From NCBI GenBank assembly GCA_020445605.1, contig JAGRGH010000031.1, positions 62,001 to 126,000 of the forward strand: 64,000 bases of DNA, in the 5' to 3' direction. The position numbers and the translations under genes were made by a program. The DNA is from Chromatiales bacterium. GTDB taxonomy: Bacteria; Pseudomonadota; Gammaproteobacteria; JAGRGH01. Positions within the stretch are counted from its first letter, which is position 1; each line of letters begins with the position of its first letter. Shown here piece by piece: positions 16,164-25,383 of the stretch. Under the pieces are notes generated by a model. The model ran no database searches, was not told the origin of the DNA, and saw nothing but the letters and a program-made list of their open reading frames with translations.

Positions 16164-16649
16164 TCAGGCGGCGGCGGGTGGCGGATCGCCGAAGCGGCGG
16201 TCGCGGGCCAGCTGCCAGCGCAGCCATTTTTCCAGAAACAGGTTCACGGCCCACTTCAGACGCAGCCCGCGGCGATCCGGCGACTGCGCGCTGAACGCGC
16301 GGCACAGCACCCCATCGCAGGCGAGGAACGTGACTTCGGCCTGGCGCGCGTCGTGATAGATACGCAGATGGATTTCCAGTGTTTCGCGTGAACGCGCACC
16401 GGCCGCGGTGGCCATGCGACAGATCATGCGCAGCGCGGTGGTGTACGGCGTCTGCTCGTCGACGTGAAAGGTGTACTGGACGCCGGCATCTTCAATGGGC
16501 TCGCGCGCGCCGCTCCACAGCCGCAGATCGGGCACAAGCAGCAGCACGCGACGGTAGTTCTGTTCGCAGAGATCCAGCAGCCGGCCGACGCTGGGCTGGT
16601 CCGACCTGACCGTCGCGCTTAGAAACTCCCGGACCGCAACGGCGTTCAT
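16164..16649 (-). CDS. DUF1249 domain protein (YqiB-like)
   Basis: A 161-residue protein recognised by family phrases: LLDLCEQNYRRVLLLVPDL near residue 24, YTTALRMICRM, LRIYHDARQAEV and the C-terminal NLFLEKWLRWQL. Size matches the family, which in enterobacteria sits near nudF-cpdA-parE; function is unknown. It follows the thioredoxin gene by 8 bases on the minus strand and is probably co-transcribed with it. Confidence 0.82.
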   Translation of the reverse strand: MNAVAVREFLSATVRSDQPSVGRLLDLCEQNYRRVLLLVPDLRLWSGAREPIEDAGVQYTFHVDEQTPYTTALRMICRMATAAGARSRETLEIHLRIYHDARQAEVTFLACDGVLCRAFSAQSPDRRGLRLKWAVNLFLEKWLRWQLARDRRFGDPPPAAA

Positions 16650-16657
16650 CGATTTGC

Positions 16658-17032
16658 TCAGGCCTTTGCGGATTCCTGCCGCGCGGCGATTTCGGCCCGC
16701 ACCTTGTCCATGTCGAGATTGCGCGCCTGACCGATGAGATCCTGAAACGCCGATTCCGGCAATGCCCCGGGGTTGCTGTAGATGATGATCTGATCGCGGA
16801 AGATCATCAGCGTCGGGATCGAGCGGATACCGAACATCTGCGCGAGTGCGGTTTCGTCCTCGGTGTTCACCTTGGCGAAGACGATGTCATCGTGCTCGCC
16901 GGAGACCTTCTCGTAGACCGGGGCGAACGAGCGGCACGGGCCGCACCAAGGCGCCCAGAAATCCACGATCACGAACCCGTTGTCGGTGATCGTCTGGTCA
17001 AAATCGGTTTGCGTCAGTTCGGTTACGGCCAC
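16658..17032 (-). CDS. Thioredoxin family protein
   Basis: A 124-residue thioredoxin with the redox site WCGPC (C30 and C33), the VDFWAPWCGPC strand and the cis-proline in SIPTLMIF. No signal peptide, so a cytoplasmic disulfide reductase. It is slightly longer than TrxA at the C-terminus (DKVRAEIAARQESAKA). Operon with the DUF1249 gene downstream. The ~135 bases before htpG's end contain no strong terminator. Confidence 0.92.
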   Translation of the reverse strand: MAVTELTQTDFDQTITDNGFVIVDFWAPWCGPCRSFAPVYEKVSGEHDDIVFAKVNTEDETALAQMFGIRSIPTLMIFRDQIIIYSNPGALPESAFQDLIGQARNLDMDKVRAEIAARQESAKA

Positions 17033-17167
17033 TTGGCCCTCCGCAGATTCTTGGCTTGAAGGGGAGTATATCAGCCGCCCGCAAAAGCGTACGGGCAGTT
17101 CATTTTCATACTGTCTTGCGCGGTTTTTCGGCGCGAATGGCGCGATTTTTGCCTGCGCCTAACCCGA

Positions 17168-19072
17168 TCAGTGCGCCCGCACCAGGAGTTCGTTGATGCG
17201 CCGGACGAATCCGGCCGGATCCTCGAGCGTCCCGCCCTCGGCCAGCACGGACTGATCGAACAGGACCCGCGCCAGATCGCCGAACCGATCGGTGTCGGAT
17301 TCATCGGCCATGCGTTGCACCAGCGGATGCGCGAGATTGACTTCCAGTATGGGCTGATGCGCCGGAACTTCCTGGCCGACCTCCTTGAGAATGCGCGCCA
17401 GATTGCTGTTGAGATCGTGTTCGTCGGCCACCAGACACGCCGCCGAACGCGTAAGCCGCTTGCTGGCGCGCGCCTGCTTGATGCGCTCGCCCAGCGCCGT
17501 AGCGATGCGATTCAGCACGGCCTTGTCGGCACGTGCCGGATCGGTCGCGCTGTCGGATTCATCCGCGGTCTGGCCTTCGGTTGCGGACTTGATGGCGTCC
17601 AGGTCCACCTCGCCGCGCGCAATCGAGACCAGCGACTTGCCCGCGAACTCCGGCAGATGCGCGACCAGCCATTCGTCCACGCGATCGCCAAGCAACAGCA
17701 CCTCGACTCCACGCGCCTCGAATGCCTCCAGATGCGGGCTGTGACGCGCGGCCGAAACGGTTTCGGCCGTGATGTAGTAGATCTTGTCCTGCCCCTCCGG
17801 CATGCGCGCGATGTAATCATCCAGCGAGGTGTCGGCCTTGTCGCCCTCACTGCGTGTGGATGCGAAACGCAGCAGTTTCGCGATGCGCCCGGCGTTCTCG
17901 TGGTCTTCCGCCGGGCCTTCTTTCAGCACGCCGCCAAACAGCGACCAGAACTTCGCATACTGCTCGGGATTGTCGCCGGCCATCGACTCCAGCAGACCCA
18001 GCACGCGTTTGACCGACGCGCTGCGAATGGAATCGATCACGCGATTTTTCTGCAGGAGCTCGCGCGAGACGTTCAGCGGCAGGTCATCGGAATCGATCAC
18101 GCCGCGCACGAAACGCAGGTAGCCCGGCAGCAGCTGCTCGGCGTCGTCCATGATGAACACGCGCTTTACATAGAGCTTTACGCCATGGCGACGTTCGCGA
18201 TCCCACAGATCGAACGGCGCGCGGGCCGGAATGTACAGCAGCGAGCTGTACTCGTTGTTGCCCTCGACACGGTTGTGGATCCAGGTCAGTGGATCCTCGA
18301 AGTCGTGGGCGATGTGCTTGTATAGCGCCTTGTAGTCGTCGTCGCTGACCTCCGCCTTGGGCCGCATCCACAGTGCCGAGGCGCGATTGATGGCCTCGGA
18401 CTCGCCGGTCTTGCCGTCTGCGTCCGTGACGCTCAGATGGATCGGCACGGCGATGTGATCGGAATACCTGCGCACGATGTCACGCACGCGGAAATTCTCC
18501 GCGAACTCGTACGCATCCTCGCGCAGATGCACGATGACCTGCGTGCCGCGGCTGGCCTTCTCGACCGATTCCAGCGTGTAGCCACCCTTGCCGTCGGATT
18601 CCCAGCGCACGGCATCGGCGGGCTCCGCGCCGGCGCGCCGGGTGATCACCTCGACCCGGTCGGCCACGATGAACGCCGAATAGAAGCCGACGCCGAACTG
18701 CCCGATCAGGCGGTTGTCCTTCTTCGCGTCGCCACTGAGCTGCTCGAGAAAGCGCCGCGTGCCGGAGTGGGCGATGGTGCCGAGGTTGTCGATGACCTCC
18801 TCGCGCGACATGCCGATGCCGTTGTCGCTGATCGTGAGCGTGTGGGTCTTTTCGTCCAGCGCGAGGTCGATGCGCGACTCGCTGTCGCCGGCATACAGCG
18901 CGTCGTTGCCGAGCGCCTCGAAGCGCAGCTTGTCGACCGCGTCCGAGGCGTTGGAGATCAGCTCGCGCAGAAAAATCTCGCGATGGCTGTACAGCGAATG
19001 GATGACGAGGTCCAGGATCTGCCGGACTTCGGCCTGAAATTCGTGGCGTTCGATCGTGGCGTTATCGTTCAT
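17168..19072 (-). CDS. htpG: Molecular chaperone HtpG (Hsp90)
   Basis: A 634-residue bacterial Hsp90 homologue, full length. The GHKL ATPase motifs are visible: ELISNASDAVDKLRFE, DNGIGMSREEVIDNLGTIA, and GQFGVGFYSAFIVAD. The middle domain (KLYVKRVFIMDD, DLPLNVSRE) and C-terminal dimerisation region follow. It folds client proteins in the cytoplasm, especially in heat stress. A sigma-32-like promoter lies directly upstream. It is transcribed alone. Confidence 0.97.
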   Translation of the reverse strand: MNDNATIERHEFQAEVRQILDLVIHSLYSHREIFLRELISNASDAVDKLRFEALGNDALYAGDSESRIDLALDEKTHTLTISDNGIGMSREEVIDNLGTIAHSGTRRFLEQLSGDAKKDNRLIGQFGVGFYSAFIVADRVEVITRRAGAEPADAVRWESDGKGGYTLESVEKASRGTQVIVHLREDAYEFAENFRVRDIVRRYSDHIAVPIHLSVTDADGKTGESEAINRASALWMRPKAEVSDDDYKALYKHIAHDFEDPLTWIHNRVEGNNEYSSLLYIPARAPFDLWDRERRHGVKLYVKRVFIMDDAEQLLPGYLRFVRGVIDSDDLPLNVSRELLQKNRVIDSIRSASVKRVLGLLESMAGDNPEQYAKFWSLFGGVLKEGPAEDHENAGRIAKLLRFASTRSEGDKADTSLDDYIARMPEGQDKIYYITAETVSAARHSPHLEAFEARGVEVLLLGDRVDEWLVAHLPEFAGKSLVSIARGEVDLDAIKSATEGQTADESDSATDPARADKAVLNRIATALGERIKQARASKRLTRSAACLVADEHDLNSNLARILKEVGQEVPAHQPILEVNLAHPLVQRMADESDTDRFGDLARVLFDQSVLAEGGTLEDPAGFVRRINELLVRAH

Positions 19073-19117
19073 GTTCTGCGGTTGGTCTGCGCGGCTTCGG
19101 AAACAACTGGCTCGGGA

Positions 19118-19146
19118 ATGTAGGGCCAGCCGCGCGCCAGTTCAAC
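19118..19146 (-). promoter_or_regulatory. Sigma-32-like heat shock promoter of htpG
   Basis: On the minus strand GTTGAA (-35, complement of 19141-19146), a 15-base spacer and CCCTACAT (-10, complement of 19118-19125) resemble the heat-shock consensus CTTGAA / CCCCATnT. It leaves a leader of about 40 bases before the start at 19072. Confidence 0.6.
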
Positions 19147-19150
19147 CGCA

Positions 19151-19255
19151 GCCACCAGCCACCAGCCACCAGCCACCAGCCACCAGCCACCAGCCGCCAG
19201 CCGCCAGCCGCTGGGAACTGGGAACTGGGAACTGGAAGCTGGAAGCTGGAAGCTA
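19151..19255. repeat. Heptanucleotide tandem array, 15 units in one register
   Basis: Fifteen consecutive 7-base units: GCCACCA six times, GCCGCCA twice, GCCGCTG, GGAACTG three times, GAAGCTG twice, GAAGCTA. The unit sequence changes by steps but the 7-base register never breaks over 105 bp. It begins 5 bases upstream of the htpG -35 box and its last unit contains the TAG stop codon (complement of 19253-19255) of the Mpo1-like gene. Confidence 0.95.
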
Positions 19256-19717
19256 GAACCCGATGCCCAGACGCCGATACAGGTGCGCCAGCACCCATGC
19301 CGGGCCGATCAGCAGAAACTGCACGTCCTCGAAGAACGACGGCCGGCGCCCTTCGATCAGGTGGCCGACGAACTGGCCGATCCAGCCCACGATGAAGATG
19401 GCGAGACTGGTCTGCCAGACCGGCCAGGGCAGCCGCTGGAGCGCTTCGACACCGAGCAGAAAGACCCCGCCCACCAGCGCCATCCCCAACCCCAAGGCTA
19501 CGGACAGACGCAGGTAGTAGGCGATCACGAGCGCAAGCCCCAGCGTGCCCCAGTGCATAAACGCCCAAGGCTCCACAAATGCAGGGCCGGGCAGTGCCGC
19601 CAGCAGGCCGACCACGCTGAGCGCGATGGCCGGCACGCATACGACATGCAGCGCGATGTTGCGTGGGTGCTGGTGACTCACGCGGTAGGCATCGAACCAT
19701 TGGTCCAGCGTTCGCAT
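19253..19717 (-). CDS. Mpo1-like (DUF962/YGL010w) membrane protein
   Basis: A 154-residue protein with four hydrophobic segments. Family marks: WFDAYRVSHQHPRNIALHVVCVP at the N-terminus, GQFVGHLIEGRRPSFFEDVQFLLIGPAWVLAHL at the C-terminus, with the conserved histidines expected to bind iron. The yeast relative Mpo1 is a 2-hydroxy fatty acid dioxygenase; bacterial members are uncharacterised. The stop codon falls in the last unit of the heptamer array, so the extreme C-terminus (RLGIGF) may have been reset by the repeat. Confidence 0.85.
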   Translation of the reverse strand: MRTLDQWFDAYRVSHQHPRNIALHVVCVPAIALSVVGLLAALPGPAFVEPWAFMHWGTLGLALVIAYYLRLSVALGLGMALVGGVFLLGVEALQRLPWPVWQTSLAIFIVGWIGQFVGHLIEGRRPSFFEDVQFLLIGPAWVLAHLYRRLGIGF

Positions 19718-19745
19718 GAGCGAAGTCTAGACGAACTCCCTGCAG

Positions 19746-20678
19746 TTAATGCGGCGGCAGCCAGCGCTGATCGAGCCGCAGCGAGAAGGCCCGGTCGCCG
19801 AATTCGAGAATCACCCCGTCGGGCGTCACTTCCCGCAGCCGCAGCGCGCCGTCGAGTGCATCGCCCTCGCGCGATAGCCGGCCGTTGATCCGCGCCAGGC
19901 GCTCGGCCGCTGTGTCGGAATACACATGCATGGAGATGCCGACCTGCGGAATGTCGAGTCGCCTTTCGATCGGCAGGTCGAACAGGTTCGGGACGCCACT
20001 GGTAGCCGGCGTCGCGGGCCGTTGTGGCGGCGCGTGTACCGACCGCGGCTGCGGCCCCGGCGAACGCCTGCTCGCGATGGCCTCGACCACGACGGGTTCG
20101 GCGAGGGGATGCGCCGGCGCCGGCTCGGCGGGCGGTGTCGACACGGGCTCGCGCTCGGGCGGCAAGGCCTCAATGGCCGGCTCATCCGGGCCGGCGGCGA
20201 GCTCGACCCCCGACGCGGGCTCCGGTTCGTCGCGATCTCCGCTCGCTGGCAGGGGCGCGGATTCGACCCTGCTCGGCTCGGCCCGCGCCTGGCGCTGGCG
20301 ACGTTCGGCAAGCATGCGGGTACGTGCGGCCGCGATGGCCTCGGCATCCAGGGTGGGGACTCGCCGTGCCACAACGGGTTCCGCCGGGACCGCTGAAGGT
20401 GCCGCTGCCAGCGCGATCGGCTCCGGCTCGGGCACGACAGCCACGGCGGACGCCTCGTCCGCGGATGGGGAGGCAGGCGGTGGTGCGCCATCGCGCAGCA
20501 ACGCCCAGCCCAGACCGACCGCGAGCACGGCGACGACGACCAGCGCCATCCACAGCATGCGCCGGGCCGGAGGGCCTTCTATCGCGGCGGGCCTGGGCGC
20601 TGGCGTATGCAGGCCGGGTGCCGTCGCATTGCGGCGTTCGGCGTCCGATCGCTCCAGCGCCTTGAGCAGGTACGACAT
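19746..20678 (-). CDS. gspB: General secretion pathway protein GspB/ExeB
   Basis: A 310-residue bitopic inner-membrane protein. It starts with the GspB hallmark MSYLLKALERSDAERR, has one transmembrane helix (about 41-62), a long Pro/Ala/Glu-rich periplasmic linker (about 65-225), and a C-terminal domain (DLPIERRLDIPQVGISMHVYS ... VILEFGDRAFSLRLDQRWLPP). GspB partners GspA in inserting or anchoring the type II secretin through the peptidoglycan. The ATG at 20678 lies one base after the gspA stop; the open frame further upstream is overlap with gspA. No other type II secretion genes are in the window. Confidence 0.9.
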   Translation of the reverse strand: MSYLLKALERSDAERRNATAPGLHTPAPRPAAIEGPPARRMLWMALVVVAVLAVGLGWALLRDGAPPPASPSADEASAVAVVPEPEPIALAAAPSAVPAEPVVARRVPTLDAEAIAAARTRMLAERRQRQARAEPSRVESAPLPASGDRDEPEPASGVELAAGPDEPAIEALPPEREPVSTPPAEPAPAHPLAEPVVVEAIASRRSPGPQPRSVHAPPQRPATPATSGVPNLFDLPIERRLDIPQVGISMHVYSDTAAERLARINGRLSREGDALDGALRLREVTPDGVILEFGDRAFSLRLDQRWLPPH

Positions 20679-20679
20679 C

Positions 20680-22389
20680 TCAGCCCTCGCCCAGACGCGG
20701 GCCCGCGTCGCCGCGCACCGCGCGCAACCGCATGATGGTGCGCGGACCGACAATGCCATCCGCGGTCAGGCCGTGCTGCTGCTGGAACGCAATGACAGCG
20801 GCGCGGGTCGCATCGCCGAAGCGGCCAGCGTCGAGCAGTACGTCGGTCGCACCCAGAGCGACCAGCGTCGTCTGCAACCAGCGCACACCCTCGCCCGCAT
20901 CGCCGGCAGCCACCACGGTCGCCCCGCCCGGCGCGGGACGCCAGATGACCTGTGCGTCACCGAACCAGGCGGTCGCGAGCCGCTCGCGTGGCCAGTGCAG
21001 GCGCTCGCCGTCGTAGCCCAGCGTGACGTTCCGCTCGTCCGCGCCGAGCAGCGCGAGCCAGCCGTCGCCACCATCGGCGGCGTACAGGTGCAGCACCGCG
21101 GGCCGGTCATGGGCCAGCAGCCGGTCATAGTCCAGGGCCGCTTCCAGGCAGGCCAGCCCGGCGGCCTCGACCGCGGCACAGGGCCGCTCGGCGTCGACGC
21201 CGCCAGCCTCGACCTGCCAGCGTTCGAGCACGGCGCGAAACGCCGCGTCCGGTCTGCGCACGGCGGCCCAGTCCAGCGTCGTTGCGATGGGGGCGGACGA
21301 AACGCCGCCGTCACTGCCTGTGGCCGTTGCGGCGGGTACCGCCGCGGGCGCGGGGGACTGCGGAATCTCCGCCGCCACGGCAGTGATCGCCCCAGGCACG
21401 GGCGCCGGCAGGTTTCCGGCAACGATCGCGGGCCGCTCGATCGGTTCGGCTTCGGCGGGTGCGGCGACCACGGCGCGTCCGGACTCGTGTCCAAGCCACC
21501 AGGCCAGAACGGCAATCGCGGCGATTCCGGCCAGCCCCCCCGCCACCGCCGGCCATAGCCAGGCGGGCCTGCGGCCGGGATCGGAACCGAGCACCTCGCC
21601 GGCCGCGCGGCGAATCATGCGCGCATCGACCAGGCGCCGGTGTTCCGCGTAGGCACCGAGCAGGGCGCGGTCACAGATGCTGTTGATCAGCCGCGGAATT
21701 CCCCCGCTGGCGCGGTACAGCGGCGCAAAGCAGCTGCGCTCGAACAGGGTGTTGCGAGCACCGGCGACCTCCAGCCGATGCTCCACGTAGACCGGCAGCT
21801 CGTCGGCGCGCAGCGGCTCGATGTGATAGCGCGCGGTGATGCGCTGGGCGAGCTGGCGCAGTTCCGGTTTCGCCAGCAGGGCCCGCAGTTCCGGCTGACC
21901 GACCAGCACGATCTGCAACAGCTTGCGGGTCGTGGTCTCGAGATTCGTCAACAGGCGCAGCTGTTCGAGGACCTTCGCGCTGAGGTTCTGCGCCTCGTCG
22001 ATCAGGAGCACGGTATTGCGCCCCTGTGCGTGCGCGGCCAGCAGATGCGCGTTCAGCACATCGATCCAGGCCTTGAGGCTGTTGCGATGTTCCGGGTGCG
22101 TGACCCCGAGTTCGTCACAGATCGTCGCCAGCAGCTCGCCGACCCCGAGCCGTGGATTGAGCACCAGCGCGACATCGGAATTCTCGGGCAGCTGCGCGAG
22201 CAGCGCGCGGCAGATCGTTGTCTTGCCGGTGCCGACCTCGCCGGTCAGCAGCACGAACGCGCCCTCGCCCTGAAACGCATAGAGCAGATGGGCGAGCGCC
22301 TCGCGGTGGCGCTCGCTCATGTACAGGTAGCGCGGATCCGGCGCGATCGTGAACGGCGGCGCCTTCAGCCCGAAGTAGTCGTAGTACAT
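20680..22389 (-). CDS. gspA: ExeA/GspA-type AAA ATPase with peptidoglycan-binding domain
   Basis: A 569-residue protein: cytoplasmic AAA domain with Walker A TGEVGTGKTT (49-58) and Walker B LLIDEAQN, a transmembrane helix at about 280-302 (WPAVAGGLAGIAAIAVLAW), and a periplasmic part ending in a type 1 peptidoglycan-binding domain (ATRAAVIAFQQQHGLTADGI then GPRTIMRL). This is the full GspA layout for secretin assembly rather than the short XrtA-associated ATPase, although it lies directly downstream of prsT. It is coupled to gspB, and prsT ends 34 bases upstream of its start, so all may share a transcript. Confidence 0.9.
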   Translation of the reverse strand: MYYDYFGLKAPPFTIAPDPRYLYMSERHREALAHLLYAFQGEGAFVLLTGEVGTGKTTICRALLAQLPENSDVALVLNPRLGVGELLATICDELGVTHPEHRNSLKAWIDVLNAHLLAAHAQGRNTVLLIDEAQNLSAKVLEQLRLLTNLETTTRKLLQIVLVGQPELRALLAKPELRQLAQRITARYHIEPLRADELPVYVEHRLEVAGARNTLFERSCFAPLYRASGGIPRLINSICDRALLGAYAEHRRLVDARMIRRAAGEVLGSDPGRRPAWLWPAVAGGLAGIAAIAVLAWWLGHESGRAVVAAPAEAEPIERPAIVAGNLPAPVPGAITAVAAEIPQSPAPAAVPAATATGSDGGVSSAPIATTLDWAAVRRPDAAFRAVLERWQVEAGGVDAERPCAAVEAAGLACLEAALDYDRLLAHDRPAVLHLYAADGGDGWLALLGADERNVTLGYDGERLHWPRERLATAWFGDAQVIWRPAPGGATVVAAGDAGEGVRWLQTTLVALGATDVLLDAGRFGDATRAAVIAFQQQHGLTADGIVGPRTIMRLRAVRGDAGPRLGEG

Positions 22390-22423
22390 GCCCGTCGCGG
22401 GCGTGTTTCAGTCCGACACGGAC

Positions 22424-25207
22424 TCAGCGCAGACCGCGCAGGATCTTCTCCGCGTCGGCGCGCCCCGTGAACGCCTCGGTGCCCTCCAGAGAAGCCTTCA
22501 GTCGCGTGCGCGCCTCGCTGTTGCGGCCGAGCTTCGCCAGCGCGGCACCGATGTGGTACTGGATGTCCGGCAGTTTCGGCAGCCGCAGGGCCGCCTCGTG
22601 CAGGTGCACGAGACCCTCGTCGATGCGACCCTCGTTGACCAGGATCCAGCCCAGCGTGTCGGCGACCTCGCCGCGGTCCGGCGCCAGACTCAGCGCCTTG
22701 CGTGCGGTCGGCACCGAGCGATCGTCGCCGACTTCGTGATACAGCCAGGCGAGGTTGTTCAGCGCCATGACATGGTCGGGCTCGATACCGATGATCTGCT
22801 CGTAGGCCTTGATCGCGTCCTGTTTGCGGTCGGACTGGTGCAGTAGGGACGCCAGCGCCACCGTGCCCGGCAGGTCTTTCGGGTTCGCGTTGAGCCAGGT
22901 GCGCAGGACCTGCTCGGCGCCGGCGGTGTCCTTGAGTCCGAATTTCGACTGCGCAAGCAACACGACCAGCGGGCTGGTCGGCCGCAGTGCGATGGTCTGC
23001 TCCAGGGCGTTCACGGCGTTGCGCGTATCGCCCTTGCGCGACCAGGTGTTCGCTTCGAGCTGATGGCCGACCCAGGCCTGCTCCTTCGACTGCTGCAACA
23101 GGCGCGCGATCTTCAGGGCGTCGTCGTAACGCTTGTCTTCGTTGTACAGATTGGCCAGCGCGACGCCGATATTGGCCGAGCCCGGATCCAGTTCCCAGCC
23201 CTTTTCCAGGCTGGAGCGCGCGTCACGCGGATCGCCGGCGTCACGCTGGGCGACCCCCAGCAGATACCAGGACTCCGGTGAAGTCGGCGTGAGTTCGGTG
23301 AGCTTGCGGAACGAGCCGATCGCCGCGGCCCGGTCGGCATTGCGCAGCTGTGCGACACCCAGCAAGCGCAGCGCCGTCGGATTCTTGGGGTTGTTCTGGG
23401 CCATCTGCCGTGCAACCCGCAGCGCCTTCAGCGTATCGCTCTGCTGCTCGTAGTATCCGAGCAGTTTGACGCCGGGCTGCAGATCGGTCGGGTTCTCCGC
23501 CATGGCGCGTTCCAGCCAGTCGATCGCGTCCGGTTCCTTGCCACGCTTCTCGGCGACTTCGGCGAGGATGATGTAGCTGTTACTGTTTTTCGGATCGTCG
23601 CGAATCACCCCGCGCAGGCGCTTTTCCGCGGCGTCCAGCTCACCGACCGAAACATCCATGCGCGCGAGATTGAACACCGCGGTGTAGAACTTCGGATCGA
23701 CCTTCAGCGCGGCCTCGAACTCCTCGCGCGCGGCCTCGCGATTGCCATTGCCGAGCAGGGCTGCCGCCGCCAGGTTATGACCGATCGGGTCGTTGGGGTG
23801 ACGCTTGATCATGTTGCGCGCGGCCGTCAGCGCCGCGGAGTAGTCCTTCTTCTTCAGCTCGAGCAGGATCAGCAGCACGTCCGCCTGGGTCAGGTTGGTA
23901 CCCAGATCCAGCGCCTGACGCAGCTCCGTTTCGGCCTCGTTCGACTGTCCCGTGAACAGGTGTCCGAGCGCGAGCTGGGCGCGCAGCGCCGATTCGTCCG
24001 GCGCCAGCTCCACCGCGCGTTCGACCAGTTCGACACCGCCGGTTGCATCGCCGGCCTGCATCTTGGCGCTGCCCAGCAAGGCCAGTAGCTGGGCGTTGTC
24101 CGGGTTCAGACGCACGATCGGTTCGAGCACCTGCACGGCCTCGTTCGCCCGCTGGAGGCGAATCAGCGTCGCGGCCAGCAGCTTGACGGCCTGGACGTCC
24201 GTGGGCGCGGCCTCGAGATAGCGGCGCAGGTGGCCGTCGGCGGTATCGAACTGATTGTCCTGGTAGGCCAGCACGCCGAGGAACAGGTGCGCGGCCGGAT
24301 AGTCCGGCAGCTTTGCGAGGCTCTGCTGAAACAGGTCGCGCGCGGCCTCCATGCGCCGTTCCTGGTAGGCGACCAGGCCACGGAAATAGATCAGATACGG
24401 CGAGCCCGCCAGGCGTTTTTCCGCCTCTCTCAGGTCGGCCTTGGCAGCCTCCAGTTCGGAGGTCATCAGGTAGGCCGAGATGCGCCGGATACGCGCCAGG
24501 CCGTGCCAGGGTTCGCGCTCGAGGACGATGCCGAGCTGCTCGATGGCGGCCTTCGCCTTGCCCTCGCGCAGGAGTTCCTCGGCCAGCACGACGCGCGCAT
24601 TCGCAAGATCGGGTTCGCGCTTGACCAGGTCGCCGGCCACCAATTTGGCCCGTGCGAAGTCGCCGCGGGTCTGGGCGATATTGGCCTCGGCGAACACGAC
24701 ATCGCGCTGGTTCGAATCCGCAGCCCGCGCCGCGGCCAGGGCCTTGTCGGCAGCGACCGGGTCGCGCTGGCTTTGCAGGGCCAGTGCGCGATACGCCAGC
24801 ACCCGGGCGCGCGTCTCGGCGGGCAGGTCGTCCGACGCCTTGGTCTCGTTCAGCAGCTCGCTGTGCTTGCCCTGCTGCAACAGCGCCTCGCCGAGGTCCG
24901 CGATCCACACCGACCGAGCAGCGCCCAAGTCGGCGGCACGGCGCAGCTCCTTCTCCGCAGGCGCGCCAAGGTAGACCGCAAGATAGGTTTTGGCGAGAAG
25001 CAGCCGGGCCTGCAGGTTGTTCGGTTCGCGCTGCAGCGCGTTCTTGAGTTCGATCACCGCAGCCTGGAAATCGCGCTTGCCAATGAGCTCTCGCGCGCTG
25101 CCCAGGTGTTTCTCCACCGTCTGCGCAGCGAGGGGCGGCGAAATCGCCGAAACCAGACAGGCCACGAGCAATATCACCCGCATCCGGGGTGTCGTACGGT
25201 CAATCAT
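22424..25207 (-). CDS. prsT: PrsT, XrtA/PEP-CTERM system TPR protein
   Basis: A 927-residue secreted TPR superhelix. A signal peptide is present (MRVILLVACLVSAISPPLAA, residues 9-28), followed by about twenty tetratricopeptide repeats to the C-terminus (for example AVIELKNALQREPNNLQARL, ALLGSAKMQAGDATGGVELV, YHIGAALAKLGRNSEARTRL). Length and start match the PrsT family found with exosortase A clusters, where it is thought to support exopolysaccharide assembly or export. The ATG at 25207 has a GAGG ribosome site; the longer open frame to 25336 lacks a signal peptide at its start. Confidence 0.9.
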   Translation of the reverse strand: MIDRTTPRMRVILLVACLVSAISPPLAAQTVEKHLGSARELIGKRDFQAAVIELKNALQREPNNLQARLLLAKTYLAVYLGAPAEKELRRAADLGAARSVWIADLGEALLQQGKHSELLNETKASDDLPAETRARVLAYRALALQSQRDPVAADKALAAARAADSNQRDVVFAEANIAQTRGDFARAKLVAGDLVKREPDLANARVVLAEELLREGKAKAAIEQLGIVLEREPWHGLARIRRISAYLMTSELEAAKADLREAEKRLAGSPYLIYFRGLVAYQERRMEAARDLFQQSLAKLPDYPAAHLFLGVLAYQDNQFDTADGHLRRYLEAAPTDVQAVKLLAATLIRLQRANEAVQVLEPIVRLNPDNAQLLALLGSAKMQAGDATGGVELVERAVELAPDESALRAQLALGHLFTGQSNEAETELRQALDLGTNLTQADVLLILLELKKKDYSAALTAARNMIKRHPNDPIGHNLAAAALLGNGNREAAREEFEAALKVDPKFYTAVFNLARMDVSVGELDAAEKRLRGVIRDDPKNSNSYIILAEVAEKRGKEPDAIDWLERAMAENPTDLQPGVKLLGYYEQQSDTLKALRVARQMAQNNPKNPTALRLLGVAQLRNADRAAAIGSFRKLTELTPTSPESWYLLGVAQRDAGDPRDARSSLEKGWELDPGSANIGVALANLYNEDKRYDDALKIARLLQQSKEQAWVGHQLEANTWSRKGDTRNAVNALEQTIALRPTSPLVVLLAQSKFGLKDTAGAEQVLRTWLNANPKDLPGTVALASLLHQSDRKQDAIKAYEQIIGIEPDHVMALNNLAWLYHEVGDDRSVPTARKALSLAPDRGEVADTLGWILVNEGRIDEGLVHLHEAALRLPKLPDIQYHIGAALAKLGRNSEARTRLKASLEGTEAFTGRADAEKILRGLR

Positions 25208-25383
25208 ATGAGCCTCATTGTGGTATGCCCCGGCGCCCGGTCGGTGACCCGGCCTGGACCATTCAACGATTGCAGTTCCGACCAGGTCGCTCCGGGCGTC
25301 AGAGCGACGAAAGCGAACGCCTCGGCAGCGCGACATTGATGCAGTCTCTCCAGCATCCGGTCGATGGACCGTCAGCGCGCCGC

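Noticed and set aside
19151-19255. Heptamer array as CRISPR
   Set aside because: Units are contiguous with no spacers, and no cas genes are present.
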